Shown here piece by piece: positions 1 through 8,861 of a DNA stretch of 64,000 bases. Under the pieces are notes generated by a model. That model worked only from the letters and a program-made list of their open reading frames with translations. It made no database searches and was not told the DNA's origin. This DNA is from Tepidamorphus sp. (GTDB lineage Bacteria; Pseudomonadota; Alphaproteobacteria; Rhizobiales; Tepidamorphaceae). The first letter of the stretch is position 1; the number at the start of each line of letters is the position of its first letter. The position numbers were made by a program, and so were the translations under genes. The DNA lies in the NCBI GenBank assembly GCA_028280885.1, contig JANQKY010000045.1, positions 1-64,000 on the forward strand, read 5' to 3'.

Positions 1-50
1 AGCGGCGGCGTATCGGGCCAGTAGTGCCGATAGATGATCAGGATCTTCAC
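1..50 (-). CDS. Glycosyltransferase, N-terminal fragment (runs off the window)
   Basis: A GTG codon at 50..48 on the minus strand opens a reading frame that runs off the left edge. Its first residues, VKILIIYRHYWPDTPP, look like the first beta strand and loop of family 4 (GT-B fold) glycosyltransferases of O-antigen and capsule clusters. A purine-rich GGGGCGG lies just upstream. It follows capG on the same strand after a 78-base gap, so it is probably the next gene of a capF-capG-glycosyltransferase operon. Only 16 codons are visible, so the family assignment is tentative. Confidence 0.45.
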   Translation of the reverse strand, partial: MKILIIYRHYWPDTPP

Positions 51-128
51 CGCCGCCCCATTAATTAGTCAGTTAAAATAACTCGCTGATACGCGCCCAA
101 CGTCAGGTCGCTCCTGGTCGGACCACAC

Positions 129-1259
129 CTAGTCCGGCCGCGAATCGATCCCGACCCAGCGATGCATCAGTCCCGCCGTCCCGAGCACCAGGCCGACGAC
201 CCGCGCCGAGGTATCGTCGATCCGGTAGTCGGCCGGACAGGACGGCCGCTCGCCGGCGGCATAGCGCGCCGTCTGCCAGGCGACCGCGTCGGCGACCGCG
301 TCGGCATCGACCCCGGTCAGCAGCATCACGCCGGCTTCCAGCCCTTCCGGCCGTTCCGTCGCGTTGCGCAGCGACACGGCGGGAAAGCCGACGATCGCCG
401 CCTCCTCGGCCAGCGTACCGGAATCCGAGACCACGCAGAAGGCATTCTTCTGCAGCTTGACATAGTCGAGCAGGCCGAAGGGCGGATGGAACCGGACGAC
501 CTCCTCGTCCGCGTCGAAATCGACATCCTCCAGCCGGCGGCGCAGGCGCGGATGCGTCGAGACCAGCACCGGCCGGTCGAAGCGCTTCGCCAGCGTATGA
601 AGGACCCGCACGGCCTCGCCCAGATGGGCCAGGTTGTCGACGGTCTCCTCCCGGTGCACGCTCGCCAGCAGATAGCCGCGCGCGCTCAATCCCTGACGAT
701 CCAGTACCTCGGAGGCCTCGATCCGGTCGCGGTAATGCTCGATCACCTCGCGCATCGGCGAGCCGGTCAGCGCGATCCGCCGCGCCGGCAGCCCCTCGGC
801 CAGCAGGTTGCGCCGGGCATGTTCCGTATAGACCAGGTTGAAATCGGCGATGTGGTCGATCATCCGCCGGTTGATCTCTTCGGGCACGTTCCAGTCGAAG
901 CCGCGATTGCCCGCCTCCATGTGATAGACGGGAATGCGCATGCGCTTGGCCATGATCGCCGACAGCGCGGAGTTGGTGTCGCCGAGGATCACCAGCGCGT
1001 CCGGGGCCTCCTCGCCCAGAACCCGCTCCGACCCGCTCAGTATGTTGCCGAGCTGGCCGCTCAGCGAGTCCGCCTTGACGCCGAGATAGTGGTCGGGCTG
1101 GCGCAGCGCCAGATCCTCGAAGAACACATCGGAGAGGTCCCGGTCATGGCTCTGGCCGGTATGGACCAGCACATGCTCGCAGGCCGTATCGAGCCGCGCG
1201 ATCACCCGCGACAGCCGGATGATCTCGGGCCGCGTGCCCAGAATGGTCATCACCTTCAT
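129..1259 (-). CDS. capG: UDP-N-acetylglucosamine 2-epimerase family protein (CapG/WbjD type)
   Basis: The 376-residue product belongs to the UDP-GlcNAc 2-epimerase (GT-B fold) family. Visible family motifs are GTRPEIIRLSRV at the N-terminus, GDTNSALSA, HMEAGNR, the STHPR segment, and SDSGTLAEEAA, which in relatives lies at the UDP-binding cleft. In the CapE-CapF-CapG pathway this enzyme performs the last step, 2-epimerisation to UDP-N-acetyl-L-fucosamine. The start chosen is the ATG at 1259, which overlaps the capF stop codon as ATGA (translational coupling) and begins exactly at the conserved MKVMTILGTRPE. An in-frame start at 1334 would add 25 unrelated residues. The paired CapF and nearby CapE make the CapG role more likely than plain WecB. 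Confidence 0.88.
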   Translation of the reverse strand: MKVMTILGTRPEIIRLSRVIARLDTACEHVLVHTGQSHDRDLSDVFFEDLALRQPDHYLGVKADSLSGQLGNILSGSERVLGEEAPDALVILGDTNSALSAIMAKRMRIPVYHMEAGNRGFDWNVPEEINRRMIDHIADFNLVYTEHARRNLLAEGLPARRIALTGSPMREVIEHYRDRIEASEVLDRQGLSARGYLLASVHREETVDNLAHLGEAVRVLHTLAKRFDRPVLVSTHPRLRRRLEDVDFDADEEVVRFHPPFGLLDYVKLQKNAFCVVSDSGTLAEEAAIVGFPAVSLRNATERPEGLEAGVMLLTGVDADAVADAVAWQTARYAAGERPSCPADYRIDDTSARVVGLVLGTAGLMHRWVGIDSRPD

Positions 1260-2392
1260 GACATCGTCTCCGATTGCCGCTCGACGGGCTGGCGATAGGT
1301 GTCCGGCGCGTCGGGATCGTAGAGTTCGTGGCACCAGAACAGGGCGATCAGATCGCCTGTCCCGACATTGCGCAGGTTATGCGTATGGAGTGTCGGCATG
1401 TCGACATAGCCCGGCTCGCCGCCGCTCACCCGGAAGCGGACGATCTTGTCGCCGCAGACGGGCCGGAGCGCGATTTCCGCCTCGCCGGAGAGAATGACGA
1501 AGCGCTCGACCTTGCGGAAATGGAAATGCTCGCCGCGCACGAAGCCCGGATGGGTACTGGAATAATGCACCTGCCCGCCATTGCCCTCGCGCACCGCCTC
1601 GACCAGCGTGCCGCGCGGATCGGAATGTTCGGTGAGCCCGACCGGGTAATGGGCGGGGTAAAGATAGCTGCGATAGGTATTGAACAGGTCGAGATCGAAA
1701 TCGGCGCGCAGGTCGGGAATGAAATGGGCGCGATAGGCGGCATCCATGTCCGAAAGCCGCTTGAGCAGGCCGGACACGGTGATCCGCGTCCCCTCCGGCC
1801 GCCACGTATCGCCGGCATCGCCATCGATCAACGCGCCGATCCCCCGCGCCACCTTGTGGGCGTGCAGGAATTCGATCTCGGCGTCCTGCTCGAGCCGTGG
1901 CGTCCCGCCGGTCGCAAGCTGGTGGCAGAAGGTCGAGACGACCGAATTGTGATTGGGCCTGCCCCCCTCGCCGAAGACGTTGGGTAGGATCATGTCGGTG
2001 AACCGCCCGCCCGAGCGCGCCGCCCAGTCGCATAAGGCCTCCGCCGCTACCCGTTTCGACCGGCCATAAGCCGCATGCCGGCCACCGTCCCTTCCGGAAA
2101 GGGTCGAGGAGGCATGCAGGACCTGGGGCGTGGCGCCGGTGCGCCGAAGCGCCTCGGCCAGTGCGGCCGCGAGGCGGCTGTTTGTGTCGTAGATCTCGTC
2201 ATCGGGTCCGCGATTCATCGCCGCCAGATGCACGACGGCATCCGTGCCCTCAAGCAATCGCGTCAGCACGCCAGCGTCCGCCCACGCCGCCTCCGGCACG
2301 CGCACCGTTTCGACATCCGGCTGCACCGACAGCCAGGCCTGCGTGTGCCAGCCGATAAGCCCGCCGGCTCCTGTTATCGCAACGCGTTTCAT
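1256..2392 (-). CDS. capF: Capsular polysaccharide NAD-dependent reductase CapF/WbjC type
   Basis: This 378-residue protein has the two-domain layout of CapF. The N-terminal SDR domain has the nucleotide-binding GAGGLIGWHTQ and a YGRSK segment carrying the Tyr/Lys pair. The C-terminal cupin starts near residue 255 and contains the metal-binding GEHFHFRKVERF motif. CapF converts the 4-keto intermediate made by CapE into UDP-6-deoxy-talose-type sugar, the precursor of UDP-L-FucNAc. The gene is co-transcribed with capG, with which it overlaps by four bases. It is divergent from the M1 peptidase gene across a 192-base AT-richer spacer that presumably holds promoters in both directions. Confidence 0.88.
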   Translation of the reverse strand: MKRVAITGAGGLIGWHTQAWLSVQPDVETVRVPEAAWADAGVLTRLLEGTDAVVHLAAMNRGPDDEIYDTNSRLAAALAEALRRTGATPQVLHASSTLSGRDGGRHAAYGRSKRVAAEALCDWAARSGGRFTDMILPNVFGEGGRPNHNSVVSTFCHQLATGGTPRLEQDAEIEFLHAHKVARGIGALIDGDAGDTWRPEGTRITVSGLLKRLSDMDAAYRAHFIPDLRADFDLDLFNTYRSYLYPAHYPVGLTEHSDPRGTLVEAVREGNGGQVHYSSTHPGFVRGEHFHFRKVERFVILSGEAEIALRPVCGDKIVRFRVSGGEPGYVDMPTLHTHNLRNVGTGDLIALFWCHELYDPDAPDTYRQPVERQSETMS

Positions 2393-2584
2393 GGGGCGCG
2401 AATGGAGGGGGTGAACGACGGTAAGTCAATATTGATTTATGCGATCAGTGGCGATTTGGCCGTTGATCGCCACCGATCTGGTCAGTTCCCGACAACCTCC
2501 ATCGCCATCCAATCATTGGACTTAAATCCGTCGCTACTTTGTGCAATCTTGAGTGGAATTCACTTCCCCACAAGGATTTCGACC

Positions 2585-5272
2585 ATGCGACGGCTCATGA
2601 TCGCTACCGCTTTGGCTGCGTTTGTCTCACCCGCCGTCCTCCATGCCGAGTCGCCGCCTCTTGGTCAGTTGCCATCCGGCGTGTCGCCGGTTCGCTATCA
2701 ACTGGACCTCGATATCGAACCGGAAGCCGACCGGTTTGCCGGTATCGCGACGATCGAACTCGATATCGAGAAGGCGACCGACACGATCTGGCTTCATGGC
2801 CAGGACCTCTCGGTCAATGCGGCCTATGTCACGTCGCCGGAGGGCGACCGGATCGATGCGCTGTACGAGCAGATAGGCGATACCGGCGCTGTGCGGCTCG
2901 ACCTCGACGCCGACATCGGACCGGGGCCGGCCACGCTCACGGTCGACTACGATGCCGAGTTGCGATCCGACCTGGTCGGGCTCTACAAGGTCGGGGACGG
3001 CCAGCAAACCTACGCCTACACCGACTTCCAACCCCTGGATGCCCGGCGCGCCTTTCCGGGGTTCGATGAACCGCGCTTCAAGACGCCGTTCGACATCACC
3101 GTCACGACGGATGCGGATAACGCCGTCATATCCAATGCCAAGGCGCGCGAGACCTCCATCCTTGCGGACGGCAGGAAGCGCGTGGCGTTTCAGTCGACGG
3201 TACCGTTGCCGACCTATCTCGTGGCGCTGGCGATCGGCGATTTCGATGTCGTCGACGCAAGGCCCATTCCGCCGAGCGCCTCGCGTCCCCACGCAATCGA
3301 GCTTCGCGGCGTCGCCCCGAAGGGCCGGGGCGACCGGCTGACCTACGCCTTGGAAAACACCGCCGAAATGGTCGAGATTCTCGAAACCTATTTCGAGGTT
3401 CCCTTTCCCTACGACAAGCTCGATCTGGTGGCGCCGGCGGAGTTCGGTCCGGCGGGAATGGAGAATGCCGGGGCGATCTTTTATCGGCCGGACCGGCTGC
3501 TGCTTCCCGACGCGCCGTCGGTCTACCAGCAACGCGGGTTTGCCTATCTTCACGCCCATGAACTCGCGCATAGCTGGTTCGGCAATCTGGTGACGCCGAA
3601 ATGGTGGGACGACATCTGGCTGAACGAGGCTTTCGCGACCTGGATGGCCGCGAAAACGGTCCATAGCTGGCGACCGGAGACCTTCGACGATCGCAATCTG
3701 CAACGCGGTGTCGGCCGTCCGATGTGGAACGACCGCCTTGCGTCAGCCCGGCAGATTCGCCAGCCGATCGCGCTTGACAGCGAGGTATCCGGCGCCTTCG
3801 ACGTGATCACCTATTCGAAGGGCGGCGGCGTCCTGTCGATGATCGAACGCTATCTGGGACCGGAGACGTTCCGCACAGGCGTGCAGAGCTTCATTCGGCG
3901 CCATGCGGACGGCGTCGCGACCTCGGAGGATTTCTTCAGCGCCCTTTCCGAGGCCGCCGACAATCCCGCAATCGACCGCGCGCTTAGGACATTCGTCGAC
4001 CAGGTCGGCATCCCACGCGTCGATCTGGACTGGACGTGCGACACCGCCGGCACGACGCGCGTGTCTTTGCGGCAATCCCGAAGCCTGCCGCTCGGCTCGA
4101 AAGCGACCCGAGATACGCTCTGGTCGATACCGCTCTGCCTCGTCTATCCGGAGGGATCGTCCCGCGCGCGGCAATGCCTGCTTCTTGAAACGGAGCGGAT
4201 GACGGTCGCGCTGCCGACGCGGCAGTGCCCGGCCTGGATCCTGCCGAACGAAGCCGGAGCGGGCTATTTTCACTTCACCGTTCCGGCAGCCGGCTGGGAC
4301 GCACTCATCGCCGCGTTCGACACGCTTCACCCGGCCGAGGCCCTCGCCACGGTCCGTAGCGCCTATGCAGCCTTTGAGGCCGGCACGATCGACACCACCC
4401 GGTTGCTGGCAATTCTCGAAACGACCTCGCGCTCGCCGCATTGGGATGTGGCCGGCGCGGCCAAGCAGCCGCTGCGAAACCTGAAAAACTTCTATATCCC
4501 CCGCAGCAACCGCGAAGCCATACTGGCCGAAACACGGCGCCTGTTCCGGCCGGCTCTGGATCGGCTGGATTTAAGCGATCCGATATTGTCTGGGCGCGAT
4601 CTCGATAGCGATCAGGCCCTCCTGCGCAACGATCTGATCTGGTTCATGGCAATCGATTCGGAAGACCCCGACCTCCGGGCCAGGCTCACGCAACTCGCCA
4701 AGACCTATATCGGATACGAGACCGGCGGCACGATCGACGAGACGGCTGTCGATCCCGATCTCGTCAGGGCCGCGCTCTTTGCCGCCGCGGGCAGTGGCGA
4801 TCAGGCGCTCGTCGATGCGCTCATAGAGCTCTTCCGAACAACCGACGATCGCAGGCTTCGTGACAACTTGTTGAGAGCAATCACGAACAACACGGACCGG
4901 GCGAGTGTCGCCAAAGTCCACGCGCTGATCCTGGATCCCGAGATTCCCGGCTATATGGCGTCCGAACTGCTGCGAGGTCTGGCGCGCCGCGTTGACAACC
5001 GGGACGCGAATTTCGCTTTCATGCAGGCCAACTACGATGCGCTGCTCGACCGCTTTCCCGTCAGCCACCATGCCTGGATGCCGTGGCGCGCCTCGGCATT
5101 CTGCGATACCGAAAGTCGCATGGAGGTCGAGGCGTTCTTCGCAGACAAAGTCGCCGGCAATGCGGGCGGAGAACGCTCGCTGGCCAATGTGCTGGAAGCA
5201 ATCGGGATCTGCGCGGCGATCGCTGAGAAGCAACGCGACGGCGCCCTGCTGGCGCTCGATCACGTCGATTGA
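2585..5272 (+). CDS. M1 family zinc metallopeptidase (aminopeptidase), exported
   Basis: The 895-residue product is an M1 (gluzincin) aminopeptidase. It has the substrate-binding GMEN at residues 291-294. The zinc motif HELAH is at 325-329, with the third ligand Glu348 eighteen residues later in LNEAFATWM. The N-terminus MRRLMIATALAAFVSPAVLHA is a Sec signal peptide ending at an AXA-like site, so the enzyme acts in the periplasm. The start is the ATG at 2585, preceded by AAGGA at 2572-2576. The reading frame extends upstream to 2075 without homology. A long helical C-terminal domain (about residues 590-895), like the ERAP1-C-type region, is present. It sits between capFG and capE, with no obvious functional link to capsule synthesis. 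Confidence 0.9.
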   Translation: MRRLMIATALAAFVSPAVLHAESPPLGQLPSGVSPVRYQLDLDIEPEADRFAGIATIELDIEKATDTIWLHGQDLSVNAAYVTSPEGDRIDALYEQIGDTGAVRLDLDADIGPGPATLTVDYDAELRSDLVGLYKVGDGQQTYAYTDFQPLDARRAFPGFDEPRFKTPFDITVTTDADNAVISNAKARETSILADGRKRVAFQSTVPLPTYLVALAIGDFDVVDARPIPPSASRPHAIELRGVAPKGRGDRLTYALENTAEMVEILETYFEVPFPYDKLDLVAPAEFGPAGMENAGAIFYRPDRLLLPDAPSVYQQRGFAYLHAHELAHSWFGNLVTPKWWDDIWLNEAFATWMAAKTVHSWRPETFDDRNLQRGVGRPMWNDRLASARQIRQPIALDSEVSGAFDVITYSKGGGVLSMIERYLGPETFRTGVQSFIRRHADGVATSEDFFSALSEAADNPAIDRALRTFVDQVGIPRVDLDWTCDTAGTTRVSLRQSRSLPLGSKATRDTLWSIPLCLVYPEGSSRARQCLLLETERMTVALPTRQCPAWILPNEAGAGYFHFTVPAAGWDALIAAFDTLHPAEALATVRSAYAAFEAGTIDTTRLLAILETTSRSPHWDVAGAAKQPLRNLKNFYIPRSNREAILAETRRLFRPALDRLDLSDPILSGRDLDSDQALLRNDLIWFMAIDSEDPDLRARLTQLAKTYIGYETGGTIDETAVDPDLVRAALFAAAGSGDQALVDALIELFRTTDDRRLRDNLLRAITNNTDRASVAKVHALILDPEIPGYMASELLRGLARRVDNRDANFAFMQANYDALLDRFPVSHHAWMPWRASAFCDTESRMEVEAFFADKVAGNAGGERSLANVLEAIGICAAIAEKQRDGALLALDHVD

Positions 5273-5362
5273 CCGCGATTTGAGGGCACTCCAGCCAAGC
5301 CGCGATAATTGCGCCCCCGCCTCCGCTGTGGCACATCACCGCCACCACAAAGGCGAGCCCGG

Positions 5363-6373
5363 ATGAAAGACAAGACGATACTGATTACCGGCGGGACCGG
5401 CTCCTTCGGCGGCGTGATGGTCGCGCACGCGCTAAAACGCGGCGCCGCGGAGATCCGCATCCTCTCGCGCGACGAGGAAAAGCAGGACGCCATGCGCAAT
5501 CGGCTGCGCGAGCCGCGCCTGCAGTTCCATATCGGCGACATCCGCGATATCGGCAGCGTCGACCGGGCGGTCGCCGGCGTCGACCTCGTCTTCCATGCAG
5601 CCGCCCTGAAACAGGTGCCCTCCTGCGAGTTCTTCCCGATGGAAGCGGTCCGCACCAATGTGGTCGGCTCCTCGAACGTCATCGATTCGGCGATCAAGCA
5701 CGATGTCGAGCGCGTCGTCTGCCTGTCGACCGACAAGGCGGTGCTGCCGATCAACGCCATGGGCATGTCGAAGGCGCTGATGGAAAAGCTCGTGCAGGCC
5801 GCCTCGCGGCGCCGCAACGGATCGGGCACCATCGTCGCCTGCGTGCGCTACGGCAACGTGATGTATTCGCGCGGCTCGGTGATCCCGCTCTTCGTCGAGC
5901 AGATCCGCAGCGGCAAGCCGCTCACCGTCACCAACCCCGAGATGACCCGCTTCCTCCTGCCGCTCAGCGATTCCGTCGCCCTTGTCGAGCACGCGCTGAC
6001 CCATGCCGAGCCCGGCGACGTCTTCATCAAGAAGGCACCCGCCTGCACGATCATCACGCTCGCCGAAGCCGTCCGGGCGCTGTTCAAATCGGACGCCCGG
6101 ATCGAGACGATCGGCGTGCGCCACGGCGAAAAGCTGTTCGAGACGCTGGCGACCGCCGACGAACTGGCCGGCGCCGAGGACCAGACCGACTACTGGCGCA
6201 TCCGCATGGACACCCGCGACCTCGACTACGCCGCATACTTTTCGCAGGGCAATCCGGACGTGGCGCGGCTTGAGGACTATACCTCGCACAATACCGAACG
6301 CCTCGATCTTAACGGAACCATCGCGCTGATCGAGGCGCTGCCGGAGATGAAGGCGGCACTCGGCCGCGCCTGA
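5363..6373 (+). CDS. capE: UDP-N-acetylglucosamine 4,6-dehydratase/5-epimerase (CapE/WbjB type)
   Basis: This is a soluble extended SDR of 336 residues. The Rossmann motif TGGTGSFGG is at residues 9-17. The segment STDKAVLPINAMGMSKALME contains the catalytic Met/Lys pair typical of inverting 4,6-dehydratases, which replace the usual Tyr with Met. In the CapE-F-G route it converts UDP-GlcNAc to the 4-keto-L-arabino intermediate. The ATG at 5363 starts at the conserved MKDKTILITGG; the frame upstream to 5309 is not conserved in character. It faces capFG across the M1 peptidase gene, so the pathway genes are split into two transcription units here. Confidence 0.88.
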   Translation: MKDKTILITGGTGSFGGVMVAHALKRGAAEIRILSRDEEKQDAMRNRLREPRLQFHIGDIRDIGSVDRAVAGVDLVFHAAALKQVPSCEFFPMEAVRTNVVGSSNVIDSAIKHDVERVVCLSTDKAVLPINAMGMSKALMEKLVQAASRRRNGSGTIVACVRYGNVMYSRGSVIPLFVEQIRSGKPLTVTNPEMTRFLLPLSDSVALVEHALTHAEPGDVFIKKAPACTIITLAEAVRALFKSDARIETIGVRHGEKLFETLATADELAGAEDQTDYWRIRMDTRDLDYAAYFSQGNPDVARLEDYTSHNTERLDLNGTIALIEALPEMKAALGRA

Positions 6374-6396
6374 GCCGTCCCGTTTCTTCCCGGGTC

Positions 6397-6443
6397 TGGA
6401 CATTCGGGCGATTTGCCCCATCTATGTTACCGGTCAGTAACAT
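6397..6443 (+). promoter_or_regulatory. Candidate promoter with TetR-type operator upstream of pirin
   Basis: A perfect inverted repeat occupies 6424-6443: ATGTTAC, six bases CGGTCA, GTAACAT. Read on the other strand it contains TTACTGACCGGTAA, the typical shape of TetR/AcrR-family operators. It overlaps the end of a plausible sigma-70 promoter (TGGACA at 6397-6402, 18-base spacer, TCTATG at 6421-6426). The site lies 47 bases before the pirin ATG. No TetR regulator is encoded in this window, so the repressor would act in trans. The promoter boxes are weak; the inverted repeat is unambiguous. Confidence 0.5.
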
Positions 6444-6489
6444 CTCATCGGGTGCGCCGCGACCACAAGGCGCGCCCTGGGAGGCAATC

Positions 6490-7392
6490 ATGTCGATCCG
6501 TCCGGTAAAGAAGATTTCGCAGGCCGCCCCGACCATGGAGGGCGCCGGCGTCAAGCTGCACCGCGCCTTCGGCTTCGGCGATACCGATCTCACCGATCCG
6601 TTCCTGCTGCTCGATGATTTCCGCAACGACCATCCGCAGGATTATCTGAAAGGCTTCCCCTGGCATCCGCACCGGGGCATCGAGACGATCACCTATGTGC
6701 TGTCGGGCACCGTCGACCATGCCGACAGCCTCGGCAACCAGGGTTCGCTCGGCGCCGGCGACGTCCAGTGGATGACGGCGGGCAGCGGCATCCTGCACCA
6801 GGAGATGCCGCAGGGCGATCCGCTCGGCCGCATGCACGGCTTCCAGCTCTGGGCCAACCTGCCCTCCTCGCTGAAGATGACGGCGCCGCGCTATCAGGAC
6901 ATCGCCGCCAAAGAGATCCCCGAAGTGATCGACGACGACGGCACGACCGTGCGGGTCATCTGCGGCGACTTCTGGGGCAGGACCGGCCCGGTCGACGGGA
7001 TCGCGGCCGAGCCGCGCTATCTCGACATCTTCGTGCCGCCGGGCAGGCGCAAGACGCTCGCCGTGGAGACCTATCGGCACGCCTTCGCCTATGTCTTCGA
7101 GGGATCGGGCACCTTCCGCGACGCCTCCGCCCCCTTCGGCGTGCTGACGGAGAAAGGCGGTCCGGAAGACGAGATCCTGATCCGCGAGCAGACCGGCAAC
7201 CGGTCGCTGGTGCTGTTCGACACCGGCGACGAGATAACCGTGCAGGCCGGCGATGACGGCATCCGCTTCCTGCTCGTCTCCGGCAAGCCGATCGAGGAGC
7301 CGGTCGCCTGGTACGGCCCGATCGTCATGAACACGCAAGCCGAGCTGCGCCAGGCGATCGCCGATTTGAACGGCGGCACGTTCATCCGGTAG
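6490..7392 (+). CDS. Pirin family protein (cupin, possible quercetin 2,3-dioxygenase)
   Basis: The 300-residue bicupin protein carries the pirin signature WHPHRGIETITYVLSG, with the metal-binding His cluster and later HxE ligands (GILHQEMP). Bacterial pirins bind iron. Some have quercetinase activity and others modulate metabolic enzymes. The ATG at 6490 is chosen because GGAGG lies eight bases before it; an in-frame ATG at 6424 lies inside the operator palindrome. It is convergent with the sugar transferase gene, the stop codons abutting at 7392/7393. Regulation by a TetR-family repressor is inferred from the upstream inverted repeat. This is commonly seen for stress-inducible pirins. Confidence 0.9.
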   Translation: MSIRPVKKISQAAPTMEGAGVKLHRAFGFGDTDLTDPFLLLDDFRNDHPQDYLKGFPWHPHRGIETITYVLSGTVDHADSLGNQGSLGAGDVQWMTAGSGILHQEMPQGDPLGRMHGFQLWANLPSSLKMTAPRYQDIAAKEIPEVIDDDGTTVRVICGDFWGRTGPVDGIAAEPRYLDIFVPPGRRKTLAVETYRHAFAYVFEGSGTFRDASAPFGVLTEKGGPEDEILIREQTGNRSLVLFDTGDEITVQAGDDGIRFLLVSGKPIEEPVAWYGPIVMNTQAELRQAIADLNGGTFIR

Positions 7393-7989
7393 CTATCGGA
7401 AGAGGCCGGCGACCGTCCTGAGGATTATCGACAGGTCCAGAAGGAAGCTGCGCCGGTCGAGATAGTCCAGATAGAGCGCGATCTTCTTCGGCAGCACGTC
7501 GTCGAGATAGGCGCGTTCGGGATCGGCGGCGCCGGCGAGGATCTCCTCCTCGTTGCGGAATTCGAGCGTCGCCAGATCGGTGATGCCCGGACGCACGGCG
7601 GCGATGCGCGACCGCGCCTGCGCCGGATAATGCGCGAACATATCCGGCACCTCCGGGCGCGGCCCGACAAGCGACATCCGCCCGCGCAGCACGTCCCAGA
7701 GCTGCGGCAGTTCGTCGAGCTTGGTCCGGCGGATGAAGGCGCCGACACGGGTGATGCGCGGATCGCCACCGGCGGTGATGCGGGCTCCCGCCGCAGGCCG
7801 CATCGAGCGGAACTTGTGGATGCGGAACGGCTCTTCGTGCCGCCCGACACGGATCTGCGTGAACAGCACCGGCCGGCCGGTTTCGAGAAGGATCGCGACC
7901 GCCACCGCCAGCATCACCGGCGACAGCACGACGAGGCCCACGGCGCTCGCCGCGATATCGAACAGGCGCTTGGCCAGGTCCTGCCCCAT
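7393..7989 (-). CDS. Bacterial sugar transferase (polyprenyl-phosphate sugar-1-phosphate transferase)
   Basis: The 198-residue protein is a compact member of the bacterial sugar transferase family (PF02397; PglC/WcaJ C-terminal type). One N-terminal hydrophobic segment (AASAVGLVVLSPVMLAVAVAILL) is the re-entrant membrane helix. It is followed by the conserved FRIHKFRSM, TRVGAFIRRTKLDELPQLWDVLRG and SLVGPRPE motifs. It transfers a sugar-1-phosphate from a UDP-sugar to the lipid carrier, starting repeat-unit assembly on the cytoplasmic face. It is the last gene of a three-gene minus-strand unit (aminotransferase, sulfotransferase, sugar transferase) with gaps of 3 and 5 bases. The likely substrate is the UDP-4-amino sugar made by the neighbouring aminotransferase, or its acetylated form. 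Confidence 0.88.
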   Translation of the reverse strand: MGQDLAKRLFDIAASAVGLVVLSPVMLAVAVAILLETGRPVLFTQIRVGRHEEPFRIHKFRSMRPAAGARITAGGDPRITRVGAFIRRTKLDELPQLWDVLRGRMSLVGPRPEVPDMFAHYPAQARSRIAAVRPGITDLATLEFRNEEEILAGAADPERAYLDDVLPKKIALYLDYLDRRSFLLDLSIILRTVAGLFR

Positions 7990-7994
7990 TGCGC

Positions 7995-8858
7995 TTACCC
8001 GTATCCGAGTTCGGCCATCCGCGCCCGGACGGCCTCAAGCGTTGCAGGCTCGATACCCGCGGGCAACGACCCGGCCTGCGTCCTGGCCGGCCGGATACGC
8101 GTCTCCAGCACGGTTTTCGCCAGGTCCGCATCCGCGATCTTAAGCCGCGACCAGATCCCGGCAAGCATCGCCGGATCGGATGTCAGCGCCTCGTAGGTGA
8201 GCGAAACGCCCCGTTCCGCCGGCAGGCTCGCGAAGAACCGGTCGGTCGCCTCCATCGATCGCAGCCACTGGCGGGCGCAGACCGTTTCCAGGCTCTCGGT
8301 CGCAAGATCGGCCTGAATGCCGGGATAGCGGATGCCCCAGACCTTCAGGCCGCGGTCATGCCCGAACCGGCCCTTCACGGCGTTGCCGGCAAACCACAGG
8401 GCATAGCCCAAGTCGCGCAGGCCGAACATCCGCGCCTTGCGCAACAGATATCCCGGCTTCGGCGGCGCCTTCCAGGCAGCGACGGTCGAGGCGATCGTAT
8501 TGCGGGGATCGCGGACGATCCGGACGAACAGCGCGCCCGGCAGCACCGCGTCGACGAAATCGGGGCGCAGCGCGTTGCCGACGGTCTTTTCGGCGATGAA
8601 GCGGACCTCCGCCGGACCACCGCCCCCGGCAAGGCGGATGAGACGGGCGCGGATCGCCGCCCGTTGCTCAGGCGTCAGCGAGCCGGGCGACAGGCAATCA
8701 TCGGCCTGCCCCTCGTTTCCCCGCCGCCAGATATGGTTGACGTCGAACGGCACGGCGGCGATTGCCGGATGGCAGGCAATCAGGTCGCGCAACACGGTGG
8801 TGCCGGATCGCGCCGGCCCCAGGACGACGATGAAACGCGGATCGCCGGTGGCGGCCAC
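7995..8858 (-). CDS. PAPS-dependent sulfotransferase family protein
   Basis: The 287-residue protein has the 5'-phosphosulfate-binding loop near the N-terminus, FIVVLGPARSGTTVLRDL. A second 3'-phosphate-binding-like segment, FVRIVRDPRNTIAS, lies about 100 residues later. These are the two PAPS contacts of sulfotransferases. Position inside a polysaccharide unit suggests that it sulfates a glycan or its precursor. It lies 3 bases from the aminotransferase gene and 5 bases from the sugar transferase gene, so co-expression is nearly certain. The acceptor cannot be read from the sequence. Confidence 0.82.
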   Translation of the reverse strand: MAATGDPRFIVVLGPARSGTTVLRDLIACHPAIAAVPFDVNHIWRRGNEGQADDCLSPGSLTPEQRAAIRARLIRLAGGGGPAEVRFIAEKTVGNALRPDFVDAVLPGALFVRIVRDPRNTIASTVAAWKAPPKPGYLLRKARMFGLRDLGYALWFAGNAVKGRFGHDRGLKVWGIRYPGIQADLATESLETVCARQWLRSMEATDRFFASLPAERGVSLTYEALTSDPAMLAGIWSRLKIADADLAKTVLETRIRPARTQAGSLPAGIEPATLEAVRARMAELGYG

Positions 8859-8861
8859 CGC

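Noticed and set aside
2075..2584. Upstream extension of the M1 peptidase frame
   Set aside because: It is antisense to capF, and a clear signal peptide with a ribosome binding site begins at 2585.
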